From positions 28,521,017 to 28,585,016 of the forward strand of contig CM038466.1 of assembly GCA_021464415.1 (NCBI GenBank): a stretch of DNA of 64,000 bases, written 5' to 3'. Positions 32,854 to 43,699 of the stretch are shown in pieces. The notes under the pieces were generated by a model, which was not told where the DNA came from, did no database searches, and saw nothing but the letters and a program-made list of their open reading frames with translations. The stretch is from Lonicera japonica (taxonomy: Eukaryota; Streptophyta; Magnoliopsida; Dipsacales; Caprifoliaceae). Each line of letters opens with the position of its first letter. The first letter of the stretch is position 1. The position numbers were made by a program, and so were the translations under genes.

Positions 32854-35800
32854 CTAATCTACTCGGGCGCGTTTTGACACGCTCCCACTATCGCCCGAAC
32901 CCTCCTCGGGAGTAAGATCAACAACTGGGACGCCATGAACAGGAGGAACTGCCGCCTGAGAAGGCCCCGTGGACTGGACCGGTGCCGTAGGACGGATCAC
33001 CGACGATCGGGAACGCCTGGAAGTCCGACTAGTGCTCCTCCGAGAATCCGTCCGGGCATGAGAGGAAGTCAGGGGGTCGTCCGGCCATAAGGAGATGTCG
33101 ATAGCCCTCTGATAATCACGCATGTAGGCTGGAGGGTCTCGACCGACATACTGGAGCAGGTTCCAGCTGTAGAGGTACTGGGCGTGCCAAGCCCGTAGAT
33201 CTGCCACCCGAACACTCACCCGCTGTAAAAAGACATAAGATAAAAGAATCAGCACAATCAAAATAGATAGATATAGATGTAAGGGTATCAAGAGAAGTTG
33301 AAAAAAGTACCTCGTCATCAGGGCGACCACCCAGATAGTCAAAAGTATCCTCAGGAAGAAGGTACTCCGGGACGGGATATCGACGTAATCCAGCGCCAAC
33401 GTAAGAGATGTCCCTGGGGAGTGGGGGTAGATCTACCCACGGAATAGATAACCCCGCCGGAACACCAGCAGAAGTGGACCCGCCCTCCTCACGGATCGGG
33501 AACAAGGGAGGCCGGGATGAAGAACCCCCCCAAACCTGGAGATCGGGCAGGAGGACCCATGACAGTCGCCGGAACAGGAGTCAACGTGGCGTAGGTACGG
33601 ACCCCCGAGGATCCACTATGGCCGTCGCCCTCAAAGGAGGTACCCCACTGGAAGGAGTAGCCACCGCAGTTGGAGGAGTCCGCCCGAACTGCTCATAGTC
33701 TGCCCCAAGGTCCGCAGGCTCCCAGGACCTCTCAGACAATCCCGCTCTCCCCTCAGCAGCCTCAGCAGCAGCAAAAAGGACCCCCGGAGACACAGAAGGG
33801 CCGGTGGGAAACTCGAAACCCTCAGTACGCTGCTCCCTCACAGGTGTCGCCTGAGGCGACGGCTCCGGAACAGCTGTCGCATCACCTCCCTCGCCCTCTG
33901 GCCGACCATCGCCCTCGGCCGCAGCAGGAACATCCCTCTCTCCCTCAGGATCCTCGTCCTCAGAATCCGGAATGTTGTCCCTCTGATCGGGGACAGGTGG
34001 CAAGTGACCAGGAACCGCCCTAGCTAAATGGGTCTGTCCCCGTATGTAGTTGGGATCACCTCCCAGTGCCCGGTACCTCTCATAGAAGACCCGTCCCCGA
34101 GTCCCCTTCGGCTCCCTCATCAGATAACGGGCAGCAAAAACGGGGTAGTCTCCCTCCTCGACGAACGTCTGGAAGCCGAGTCCGTCGACCAAGGCCTGCA
34201 CCGTCACCGGATCGATCTCGCCCGTCCGCCTCATCAGAACAAGAGGGAATAATGGAACACGAGGCCACTGGGACGGCGTGTGCTGGCGAATGACCCTCTC
34301 GCTCAAGTAGAAGAGAAGGCCGTACTCATCCCGGATAAGCCGCCTAGTCCTCGAGGCGGTCAGGGCGAGGCCATACCCATAATGGGGACTCAGATCACCC
34401 CAAGGGGCCCACTCAACCTGAAAAGAAAACAAGTTTTTTTATTCTCAATAATTTATATATTCTATCTAACTATCAAAGAGCAAAAGAACTAAAATATTTA
34501 CCTGCTCCTCCAACAGGTCGTGAACGGCAGTAGCTCCGGTCTCCCGAGTCCGATATACATAGGGAGCCTGGTAGTTCCCCGCAATGAATCGGCGGAGAAA
34601 AGGAAACTGGTCCTCGTTCTCAACGAGGAGATCCACCTGGGCACGACCCAGGCGGGTATAAGCAACAAACCAGCTCTGAAAAGGAAAGATAAAAGAAATC
34701 AGCAATGATCAACAGGTAATATGTAAAGAACTGAAGCAAGGACAAAAGGACTAAAGTATGTACCTCCCACAGCAGAGAAAAGCCATTGAGGTTCAGGGCT
34801 AAATGGCGAGAGACCTGGTCCATGGCATCATAGAGGACTGCAAGAATGAAGCCTCCCCAGTCATAGTCAAACATGAGGCTGAAGTCCCGAAGATAGGGCA
34901 ACCACCAAAGATGAGCCGTGTCCCCACCACGAGCCTCGAATAAATCATGGAGTGTCAACAGAAGAAGGACGCGGGCATACTGGCGCGCCTCCTGACGGGT
35001 CATAGGAACCCCTGAAGCAAATAGCCGAGCTCTCTCTGTGGCTAGCCGCGTAACTAAGACACCCCGAGGAATCGTATCACCGGAACTCCGTCGCTCCGGG
35101 AACCATCCAAGCGCACTAACAATACCCTCTGCCGTCAGACACAAAGGGACATCGATCTGAATGGGGACCCCCCCCAAAGGAATCCCGGTCAGAGCAAAAA
35201 GATCGAGGGGTGTCATCGTCATCTCACCCCAGCTCCAATGGAAGGTATGAGTAGTATCCCACCAATGGCAAGCCAGTGCTGACACCAAAACTGCCGCCCT
35301 AGAAACCCGCTCTGGGAGGGCGTCGAAGAGGGAGCCAAAAGGAGTCGCAAGAATCAACTCCTGGACAGGGGCCGGTGCCCGTCGCCACTCCGAAGATATA
35401 GTGTTGGGAGAACCCCAACCCCGGCCAACCCACTGCAGACAAGAGAAAGAGATATTGGGTTATAGGGGTAAATTATGTAATTTTCCAAAACCTGAGGGTA
35501 CTTTGGTGTAATTATGAGAGTTATAGGGCTATATGGGTAAATTATGTAATTTTCCAAACCTGAGGGTACTTTGGTGTAATTATGAGAGTTATAGGGCTAT
35601 AAGGGTAAATTATGTAATTTTCCAAAACCTGAGGGTACTTTGGTGTAATTATGAGAGATATTGGGTTATAGGGGTAAATTATGTAATTTTCCAAACCTGA
35701 GGGTACTTTGGTGTAATTATGAGAGTTATAGGGCTATAGGGGTAAATTATGTAATTTTCCAAAACCTGAGGGTACTTTGGTGTAATTATGAGAGTTATAG

Positions 35801-36820
35801 GGCTATAGGGGTAAAATTATGTAATTTTCCAAACTTGAGGGTACTTTGGTGTAATTATGAGAGTTATAGGGCTATAGGGGTAAATTATGTAATTTTCCAA
35901 AACCTAAGGGTACTTTGGTGTAATTATGAGAGTTATAGGGCTATAAGGGTAATTTTCCAAAACCTGAGGGTATTTTTGTGTAATTATAAGAGTTGTAGGG
36001 CTATAGGGGTAAATTATGTGATTTTCCAAACCTGAGGGTACTTTGGTGTAATTATGAGAGTTATAGGGCTATAGGGGTAAATTATGTAATTTTCCAAACC
36101 TGAGGGTACTTTGGTGTAATTATGATGGTTATAGGGCTATGGGGTAAAGTATGTAATTTTCCAAACCTGAGGGTACTTTGGTGTAATTATGATAGTTATA
36201 GGGCTATAGGGGTAAATTATGTAATTTTCCAAACCTGAGGGTACTTTGGTGTAATTATGATAGTTATAGGGCTATAGGGGTAAATTATGTAATTTTCCAA
36301 AACCTAAGGGTACTTTGGTGTAATTATGAGAGTTATAGGGCTATAGGGGTAAATTATGTAATTTTCCAAACCTGAGGGTACTTTGGTGTAATTATGAGAG
36401 TTATAGGGCTGTAGGGGTAGATTATGTATTTTTCCTAAAATCCTAAAAGGTATCACAGGTAAAAGTATGTGTTCGCTAAAAATCGGGCGTTATTCAAGGC
36501 AGACATGCATACTAACATTATTGAAAATGAAATACAGGAAACGACAAGAAACAGAACAGATAAAGAAGACATACCAGAGATCGACGGCGAATCTCGTGAG
36601 AGACAGGCTCCATCAAGAGCCATGGGACATCTGGGACTGGAGCAGCTCGGATAGCATCTCGATAGACCACCGCTCGACTGCGGTCTATCCCATCCTCATC
36701 GTACCAATCCAAGTCCGCCCAGTCATCATGATGAGGGCTGCAGCGGAGAACGCCCTGAGCGTCAGTGAAGGTGACCTCCTCCTGGTCACCCTCCAGTCTG
36801 TCGGGATAAGCAGGGTCCAT
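32854..36820 (-). CDS. Antisense gene B: five-exon plant-mobile-domain-like protein
   Basis: Exons on the - strand are 36820-36575, 35432-34764, 34675-34502, 34417-33311 and 33222-32854. All introns are GT-AG and all exons are in phase 0 (246, 669, 174, 1107 and 369 bp), for about 854 residues. The start is MDPAYPDRLEGDQEEV. Exons 2-3 resemble the plant mobile domain (THTFHWSWGEMTMTPLDLFA, LALNLNGFSLLWEV). Exon 4 has an acidic, proline-rich low-complexity part, and exon 5 ends in an SR-rich stretch and SKRARVD, possibly nuclear. Compared with the outer copy, one C is lost near 33608 and one G gained in a G run near 33530; these cancel. It has its own TATA promoter. The same structure survives at 7359-10815. 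The role is unknown. Confidence 0.75.
35455..36435. repeat. 68-bp minisatellite in intron 1 of antisense gene B (inner, about 14 units)
   Basis: About 14 units of 67-69 bp with the core GTAAATTATGTAATTTTCC and GAGGGTACTTTGGTGTAATT. It fills most of the 1.14-kb intron 1 (36574-35433). A + strand ORF over it (35661-36035) is a by-product of the repeat. Confidence 0.95.
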
Positions 36821-36959
36821 CAGGTATAGGTAGGATATATGAAGAAGGCCGGAAAAGTCGAAAACGCGACAGAGCTTCCGCGCTAGGAACAAGAGAGAAG
36901 GAGAGTTAGAGAGAGAAAGAGAAAGAAGAGAATGAGGTGGAATGAGCTCAGCAGGAGGC

Positions 36960-37042
36960 TTATATAGTGGGTCAGTTTGTCGCGCGACAAATGGCCACAT
37001 TGTCGCGCGACAAAGGGCTCCCCACCAAAGTGTCGCGCGACA
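36960..37042 (-). promoter_or_regulatory. Promoter of antisense gene B: TATA plus three palindromes
   Basis: On the - strand, TATATAA (36960-36966) is about 140 bp upstream of ATG 36820. The palindromes TTTGTCGCGCGACAAA (36976-36991), TTGTCGCGCGACAA (37000-37013) and TGTCGCGCGACA (37031-37042) lie upstream, 23 and 30 bp apart. All are perfect. Confidence 0.78.
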
Positions 37043-37984
37043 ATCTCCCATCCCCCCTGATTTTTTGACCTTTTTCTTATTTTTACCTCCTGCAGGAGGA
37101 CTTCCGAGGGGCAGTTTTCGAAAAGATTGCTAAAACCGCACACCCATGATAAAGATTTCAACGAGCAAACTTCCAAATCATCTCCCCGAAAAATGCGAGA
37201 GCGGAATGCCACGGTTAAAAGTAGTCTCTGATCTCACAGAAGGACTGAGACCATCAATTAAGAAAAAGCAGAATAGCGAGATAAGACGGGAATAGAAAAA
37301 ATTGAAAGAGTAGAAAAGAGGAGAAACCCGCATGAGCGCCCAAAGCAAGCGAGAGAAACAGAAATGTAGAGTGACAGGGAGAGCCACACCAAAAGTGATA
37401 GCTAGGCCAAAAACGGCTCAGGGCTTCGTTTTAGGGTGAGTAAGGCTCCTGATCACGACAAAGGGATGAAAGACTCCTGGTCAAAAAACAGAGAGGGCCA
37501 GGAAAAGTCTTTCCCAAAAGAGGGAGAAATAAGGGCATCGAAAAACAGAAAACGATGTTGGGCCCACCAAAAAGAGAAACTGAGAAAAGAACAGAGATCA
37601 GAGATTGGACTTTTAGACAAATTTTCTTTTCAGCACGATACAGAAGAGATGGTTTGGAAAATCCTCGAATCATCACGCTGCGGAAAGCAAAAGAAAATCG
37701 AAAACTGCCTTCTGAGAAAAGTACCCTCACTCGAGGAAAACATGAGAACAAAATTCAAGAAAGATATAGGAAAGCGGACATTCGGATAAGATTAGACCTC
37801 AAGGAGCTCTTTTCACCCTCACAAAAACTTCTCTCTCTCACTCTAGCAGTCTAAAGAGAGACAAATCAAATTTTAACAAAAATCACAAACACAAGCCCTC
37901 TTCAGAGGCAAAATCACAAGCCCTCTCCAGAGGCAAAAGTTACTCATGAAAGTCCTCCCAGAGGCATTTTTTCCTTCTTCTTAC
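37043..37984. other. Non-coding region between antisense promoter B and the 45-bp repeat
   Basis: Purine-rich on the + strand. Short ORFs here have no recognisable domain. It ends with CCCTCTCCAGAGGC-type units leading into the tandem repeat. Confidence 0.5.
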
Positions 37985-38560
37985 AGATCTAGAAGCCCTC
38001 CCAGAGAGGCACAACGGTAGTCCTCCCACCTGAGGCGAAGCCCTCCCAGAGAGGCACAACGGTAGTCCTCCCACCTGAGGCGAAGCCCTCCCAGAGAGGC
38101 ACAACGGTAGTCCTCCCACCTGAGGCGAAGCCCTCCCAGAGAGGCACAAACGGTAGTCCTCCCACCTGAGGCGAAGCCCTCCCAGAGAGGCACAAACTGT
38201 AGTCCTCCCACCTGAGGCGAAGCCCTCCCAGAGAGGCACAACGGTAGTCCTCCCACCTGAGGCGAAGCCCTCCCAGAGAGGCACAACGGTAGTCCTCCCA
38301 CCTGAGGCGAAGCCCTCCCAGAGAGGCACAAACGGTAGTCCTCCCACCTGAGGCGAAGCCCTCCTAGAGAGGCACAACGGTAGTCCTCCCACCTGAGGCG
38401 AAGCCCTCCCAGAGAGGCACAACGGTAGTCCTCCCACCTGAGGCGAAGCCCCCCCAGAGAGGCACAAACGGTAGTCCTCCCACCTGAGGCGAAGCCCTCC
38501 CAGAGAGGCACAACGGTAGTCCTCCCACCTGAGGCGCAATGGTAGTCCTCCCATCTGAGG
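37985..38560. repeat. 45-bp tandem repeat upstream of inner 3' LTR
   Basis: About 12 units of 45 bp (GAAGCCCTCCCAGAGAGGCA, then CAACGGTAGTCCTCCCACCT, then GAGGC) plus a variant. The unit length is a multiple of three, so long repeat ORFs appear on the - strand; these are not taken as genes. CCTC..GAGG pairs could form small hairpins. A downstream variant, CCCTCTCCGGAGGC, recurs to 38660. Confidence 0.95.
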
Positions 38561-38746
38561 CAAGTGGAGCAAGTCAAAGCCCTCGAGAGAGGCAATGAGG
38601 TAACAAAAGCCCTCTCCGGAGGCAAAACCAAACACGAAGCCCTCTCCGGAGGCACTCACAAGCACTTTTTGCATAAACACTTCTTTAGAGTTCATGCGGG
38701 AGCCATGGATCATGGTCTCTTCCAGTCGCCTCAATTCATTGCAAGC

Positions 38747-38769
38747 AAGGAGCTTGAGTCGAGAGGGTC
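38747..38769 (+). other. Purine-rich tract before inner 3' LTR
   Basis: GGAGCTTGAGTCGAGAGGGTC directly precedes the LTR. It is only partly purine but in the right place for plus-strand priming, and is conserved before the outer 3' LTR (40409-40429). Confidence 0.55.
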
Positions 38770-40333
38770 TGTAGACACCCCGATCCGTGACCCCCGCAAG
38801 AACCCTAACGACCTACGAGACTACTATTTTTGGAGTCCAGGACACACCCGAGCACCCGAAACTACCCCGGGGGGGGGGTTTGTTGCGCGACAAACCTTTT
38901 TTTATGAAGGATTGTCGCACGACATATCACATTGTCGCGCGACAATCATTGGAATGTCGCACGACAATCCCACTATGTCGCGCGACAATCCCTCTCTGCA
39001 CCCGACCAACCACTTTCTGACACATCACAGTGTCAGGACCCATCACTTCAGCCGTTTGTCGCACGACATACAGGAATGTCTCGCGACAAACAGATATGTC
39101 GCGCGACACTTGCCTTTTTTGGGGAAATGTCGCGCGACAATCTTCCCCGAGCAGTATAAATAGGCCAACACCCCCAAGGGTTGAAAGGCAGCAACTTGGA
39201 TCTGGAAAATCCGGAGCTTTAGTCTGATTTTGTTATCAAGCATTTTATATTATCATCTTATTTCTGAAGAATTATCGAATCTATTCTCGACACTCGACGT
39301 GTTCTGTCTCTGGAATCGAATTCTCGGAAATATCTGAAGAAGGAAAAGATTATCATCGCCGGAAATCTCTCCGCCGTATTATATTTTCTTTCTTATTATT
39401 ATTCTCATCGGGAAGGTAAAAGAAGTCTCTTCTAGTATTTAACATTAAATATCTGTGTACTTGTTTTATTTTTGTTGTTTTGTCCACATTTTATTTGAAT
39501 AAACTTATTGCCAAGTTATAAATAGTCTACCATTTTCAAAACAAAAGACCCTGATAAAACTATTTTCAAAACCAGAAGAATAAGTACGTTATCGTCCGGA
39601 TAAAATTCTGTTTTCAAAACCCGGACTAATAAGACTTATTTAGGAATTAAGAATCAACATATCCTGTCTTCTCTATAGACTGCGACGTGTCTGATAATCC
39701 TCCTCTCAAGAGTCGTGATTCCATATTAAATTAGTCCCGATATTAGATCCGAACTTTCACAAAAGTAAACACAACACGAGAAAACCGTCATTATCTGAGG
39801 AAATAATACGGGACACTCTTTCAAAATAAAAGGTTTTGTCATGTGTATTTACATCTCTTCAAATAAATAAAACATCGGATCTCGGAACACAAAGGTTTTC
39901 ATCCCTTTCCCGTCTTCCCCCAGAAATTAGGATTTTCATTTGAAAAGTAGTAGACTGTTAGTAAAAGCATCCAAGTTTTTCAACATAGAATAAACATATA
40001 AGACCACTAGAGACCGAAAGGGCGGAATGGGTGCTTAACACCTTCCCAAACCGTAATATAGTTCCCGAACCCTATAGAATCCTGGTTTCGCAGACAAACG
40101 TGTAAAGAAAGGCTTGTCTATAGCCTTCCCCTTACACAACCTTTTTGTCCGTTTTCTCGTAAAACGTACTGGCGACTCTGAACGAACCCCTTTGCATCTA
40201 GAATAGACGTAGGGACACCCGATATGAATCATCAAACAACTCCAAGCAAATGGAGCGACGGAATCCCTTCCGACGCTTCAGACGCCCAACGAACGGGGAC
40301 GAGACCCGGGGGTCGCATTTGCGGATTCTCACA
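38770..40333 (+). repeat. 3' LTR of inner Tat element
   Basis: 1564 bp. It differs from the 5' LTR by few bases, a longer G run near 38872, and one extra unit of about 20 bp carrying a ninth palindrome (TGTCTCGCGACA at about 39077). TATAAATA is at 39155-39162. Confidence 0.95.
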
Positions 40334-40338
40334 CACAC

Positions 40339-40429
40339 GCTTTCTTAGAGTTCTCGCGGGAGCTATGGACCACGGTCTCTTCCAGTCGTCTCAATTCCTT
40401 GCAAGCAAGGAGCTTGAGTTGAGAGGGTC
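40339..40429 (+). other. Outer element segment resumed after the inner insertion
   Basis: Reads GCTTTCTTAGAGTTCTCGCG through to the purine tract GAGAGGGTC. It aligns with 38680-38769 of the inner element, which fixes the insertion point. Confidence 0.85.
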
Positions 40430-41932
40430 TGTAGACACCCCGATCCGTGACCCCTGCAAGAACCCTAATGACCTTCGAAAAATACTATTTTTGGAGTCCG
40501 GAACCTACCCGAGCACCCGAAACTGCCCCGAAAGGGTTTATTGGCCAAACAAACCTATTTTTAAGCGGAATTGTCGCACTACAAATCAGTATGTCGCGCG
40601 ACAATCTCTCTTATGTCGCGTGATAAACCCTTCTGACACCAGACCATCCACTCTCTGACACATCAGTCTGTCAAAAATATCACTTCAGCCGTTTGTCATT
40701 GTCGCGCGACACTTGCCCTTTCTGGGGAAATGTCGCGTGACAATCGTCCCCGAGCAGTATAAATAGGCCAACACCCCCAAGGGTTCAAGGACAGCAACTT
40801 GGGATTGAAGAATTATTGGCTTATATCTAATTTTCTAGTCTTTCATCAAGCATTCTCGATTATCATCTTATTTCTGAAGAATTATCAAATCCATTCTCGA
40901 CACTCGGCGTGTCCCGTCTCAGAAAAGGAATTCTCAAAAATATCTGAAGAAGGAAAAGATTATTATTGCCGGAGATTTCTCTGCCATATTATATTTTCTT
41001 TCTTATTATTATTCTCGTCGGGAAGGTAAAGAAAGTCTCTTATATTATTTAACATTAGATATTTGTGTACTTGTTTTACTTCTGTTGTTTTGTCCACATT
41101 TTATTTGAAAAAACTTATTGCCAAGTTACAAATAGTCTACTATTTTCAAAACAAAAGACCCTGATAAAATCATTTGCAAAACCAGAAGAGTAAGTACATT
41201 ATCGTCCGAATAAAATCCTATTTTCAAAACCCGGACCGGTAAAACTTACTTAGGAATAAAAAACCTGGTATATCCTATCTCTTTCATAGATTGTGATATG
41301 TCTGGTAGAACTCCCCTCAAGAGTTCTAATTTCATATTAAATTAGTCCCGATACAAGATCCGAACTTTTCCAAAAGAAGTCAGAAACCATCATTATCTGA
41401 GGAATAATACGGGAACTGTCCCTAAAATAAAACAACCTTTTGTCACTTGTATTTGCATCTTTAAAAACATTGGATCTCGGAACACAAAGGTTTTATCCCT
41501 TTTCCTGCTTTTCCCAGAAATTAGGGTTTTCTTCACTTGAAAAGTAATAGACTGTTAGTAAAAGCATCCAAGTTTTTCAACATAAAATAAACATATAAGA
41601 CCACTAGAGACCGAACGGGCGGAATGGGTGCTTAACACCTTCCCAATTCGTAACATAGTTTCCGAGCCCTATAGAATCCTGGTTTCGTAGACAAACGTGT
41701 GAAGAAAGGCTTATCTGTAGCCTTTTTTCTTACACAATTATTTTGTCCGTTTTCTCGTAAAACGTACTGGCGACTCTGAACGAACCCTCTCGCATCTAGA
41801 AATAGAATATAGGGACACCCGATATTGGAAATATTAACACATAGAAGCAAGTGGAACAACGAAATCATTTCCGATGTTTCAGACTCCCAACCTGAGGCTG
41901 AGAACTTGGGGTCGCATTTGCGGATTCTCACA
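40430..41932 (+). repeat. 3' LTR of outer Tat element
   Basis: 1503 bp from TGTAGACACC to GATTCTCACA. It is visibly more diverged than the inner LTRs. Palindromes are partly decayed (TTGTCGCACTACAA, TGTCGCGTGATA), with TGTCGCGCGACA intact near 40592 and 40702. TATAAATA is at 40758-40765. No 5' partner exists in the window. Confidence 0.93.
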
Positions 41933-42207
41933 CATGTGTACACGTTCTTTTTATACACATAGATATTTAAGTTATTTTTAAAAGTATTTAATACATGAGT
42001 AAGTATTCCAGTAACAATGTAATTAACTTTCTTTTTAACCAAGTGATTGCAAATTCAAGCCCCATCAAAATTATTTTTATTCTTTGTGAAAATAATATGC
42101 ATCGGAGCAAAATTGAAACACTAAATTTAGTGTCATAAGGCCAATTGTGGTGTTTCACAAGTGTAGGATACCTTGTGCTACTTCTACTTCCTCAGGCCAT
42201 TATGTTA

Positions 42208-42985
42208 TCTTCCAAGTAAAGTGGATTCCTCACCAAAAATCAAAGGAAATAAAATTAACTACCCCACTAATTGAGAATTAACAGGGAAAAAAAGAAGTGA
42301 AAAGCGTATATATAAATCTACTCTTTTTCCTTCAAGAACAAACAACTCAAAATGTCAGCAACACATATAATTCAATCAAATAAAATTAACAGGCTATAGG
42401 AATTATTTATATGAAATCGAGTCATTTGCTATACTATTTCTTTTATGTTACTTAGATAAATAAATAATCATATTATATTATTAGACCGTAATCTGTGTCA
42501 AATTCACTATCTAACCTTAAAAAAATATGTTAAATCTTAGTCACACAATTTTTATTCCTTATACATTTTTATGATTAAAAAATCATTATCCTTTATCCTA
42601 TCTTCCAAGTAAAATGGATTCCTCACCAAAGATCAATGGAAAGAAAATTAAATTACCCCACTAATTGAAAATTATCAGGAAAAAAATAAATTAAGAAGTG
42701 AAAAGCGTATATATAATCTACTCTTTGTCCTCCCAGAACAAACAACTCAAAATGTCAATAACACATAGTTCAATCAAATAAAATTAACAGGCTATAGGAA
42801 TTGTTTATGTGGAATCGTGTCATTTGCTATACTATTTCTTTCATGTTAGATAAATAGATAGTCATGTCATATTATTAGGCGTAATATGTGCCAAATGCAA
42901 TATCTAGCTTTAAGAGAATATGTTAAATCTTAGCCACATGATTTTTTATCCGTAATATATTTTTATGATTAAAAAAGCATCACAT
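42208..42985. repeat. Tandem duplication, 393-bp period
   Basis: Units 42208-42600 and 42601-42985 share TCTTCCAAGTAAA.TGGATTCC, GAAGTGAAAAGCGTATATAT and CAGGCTATAGGAATT blocks. Non-coding; the origin is unknown. Bases 41933-42207 left of it show nothing recognisable. Confidence 0.88.
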
Positions 42986-43479
42986 ACCCTTTATTATATA
43001 GATAGCAACAGCATGCTAGTGATGAATTAGATTAGAAAAGATCCACAACTAGAACAATTATCATATACAGATCGAAATCAAATTGAACATTGAAATTTAA
43101 GAGAAAGAATGCAAACATAAATTCAAACCAAACAAGTACCTACAGATGAAGAGAGAATCGTGTGTTGGTGATTTATCTCTTTCTCCTTCATTTTCGAAGC
43201 AACTCGATCTCTTCTCGATTGTTGAAAATCAAAAATTGTCCCTGAAACAATTGTAAACTACCCTGAAATTTCGACAAGCAATCGTAATGCCTATTCAAAG
43301 GTACAAACAATGAAACAAAAAGTCAATACAAATACAGAATAACAAGTACATGAACAAGAATATGCAATAAAACAAAATATCTATTTCAAACTCTGTGTTC
43401 GTAAGTGCTGGTCCAAATTTCAATAAATGTTACATTTATACATGCAAATGTGTATATAGTTGTATACATAATTACTAGA

Positions 43480-43678
43480 CACAGAAACCCCCTTTCAAAT
43501 TTACTACATGCCAATGGCAGTTATAATTTGCTTGTGACTGCTTTGGACAGTCACAACCTAAAGTATGCTTAACATTATTACTGTTGGAGCTTTGTGACTA
43601 TCACAAATATGTAATTGCTAATGATAGTTACAAATTTAGTAAAATATAAAATCACAAAATCCTATTTTTGGTGTAGTG
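43480..43678. mobile_element. Terminus of a CACTA (En/Spm) transposon, partner end missing
   Basis: The sequence ends TTTTTGGTGTAGTG at 43678; its complement is CACTACACCAAAAA, the hallmark CACTA terminal repeat. Subterminal motifs typical of the class (TTTGTGACTATCACAAA, GATAGTTACAAATTT, GACAGTCACAAC) precede it. FSH pseudogene sequence resumes right after. No matching left end was found, so its left part was lost, probably with the 5' end of the outer gypsy element. Bases 42986-43480 may be its interior. Confidence 0.72.
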
Positions 43679-43699
43679 TTTTATCAAAATTTTAATCAG

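Larger units (their letters stand above)
11687..40333 (+). mobile_element. Inner Tat-clade Ty3/gypsy element, nearly complete
   Basis: The element has LTRs at 11687-13228 and 38770-40333, TG..CA ends and a 5-bp target duplication CACAC at 11682-11686 and 40334-40338. Flanks join neatly across the site: the outer element reads TTTGCATAACACAC then GCTTTCTTAGAG, matching the inner element's own TTTGCATAAACACTTCTTTAGAG. It contains a primer site, gag, protease, RT, two RNase H domains, integrase, two antisense genes, tandem repeats and a purine tract. Removing the nested copia element and solo LTR leaves about 18.6 kb, in the range of Ogre/Tat giants. The LTR copies differ by few substitutions plus one about 20-bp unit, so insertion was fairly recent. 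Frameshifts make it formally non-autonomous. Confidence 0.95.
2748..41932 (+). mobile_element. Outer Tat-clade Ty3/gypsy element, 5'-truncated, hosting nested elements
   Basis: The older of two related elements. Its own sequence is about 2748-11686 plus 40339-41932; everything from 11687 to 40333 is a later insertion. The 5' LTR, gag, protease and the catalytic part of RT are gone. The rest keeps the family order: RNase H, second RNase H, integrase, antisense gene A, antisense gene B, a 3' tandem repeat and the 3' LTR. Its coding parts carry many more stops than the inner element, and its LTR is clearly more diverged, so it is older. The left border is approximate: homology to the inner element begins around 2748-2762. 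Bases 2607-2747 were not assigned. Confidence 0.85.

Noticed and set aside
35661..36035. + strand ORF of 124 codons in the 68-bp array
   Set aside because: It is a repeat by-product with one peptide motif per unit, inside an intron of the opposite-strand gene, and absent as an ORF in the outer array.
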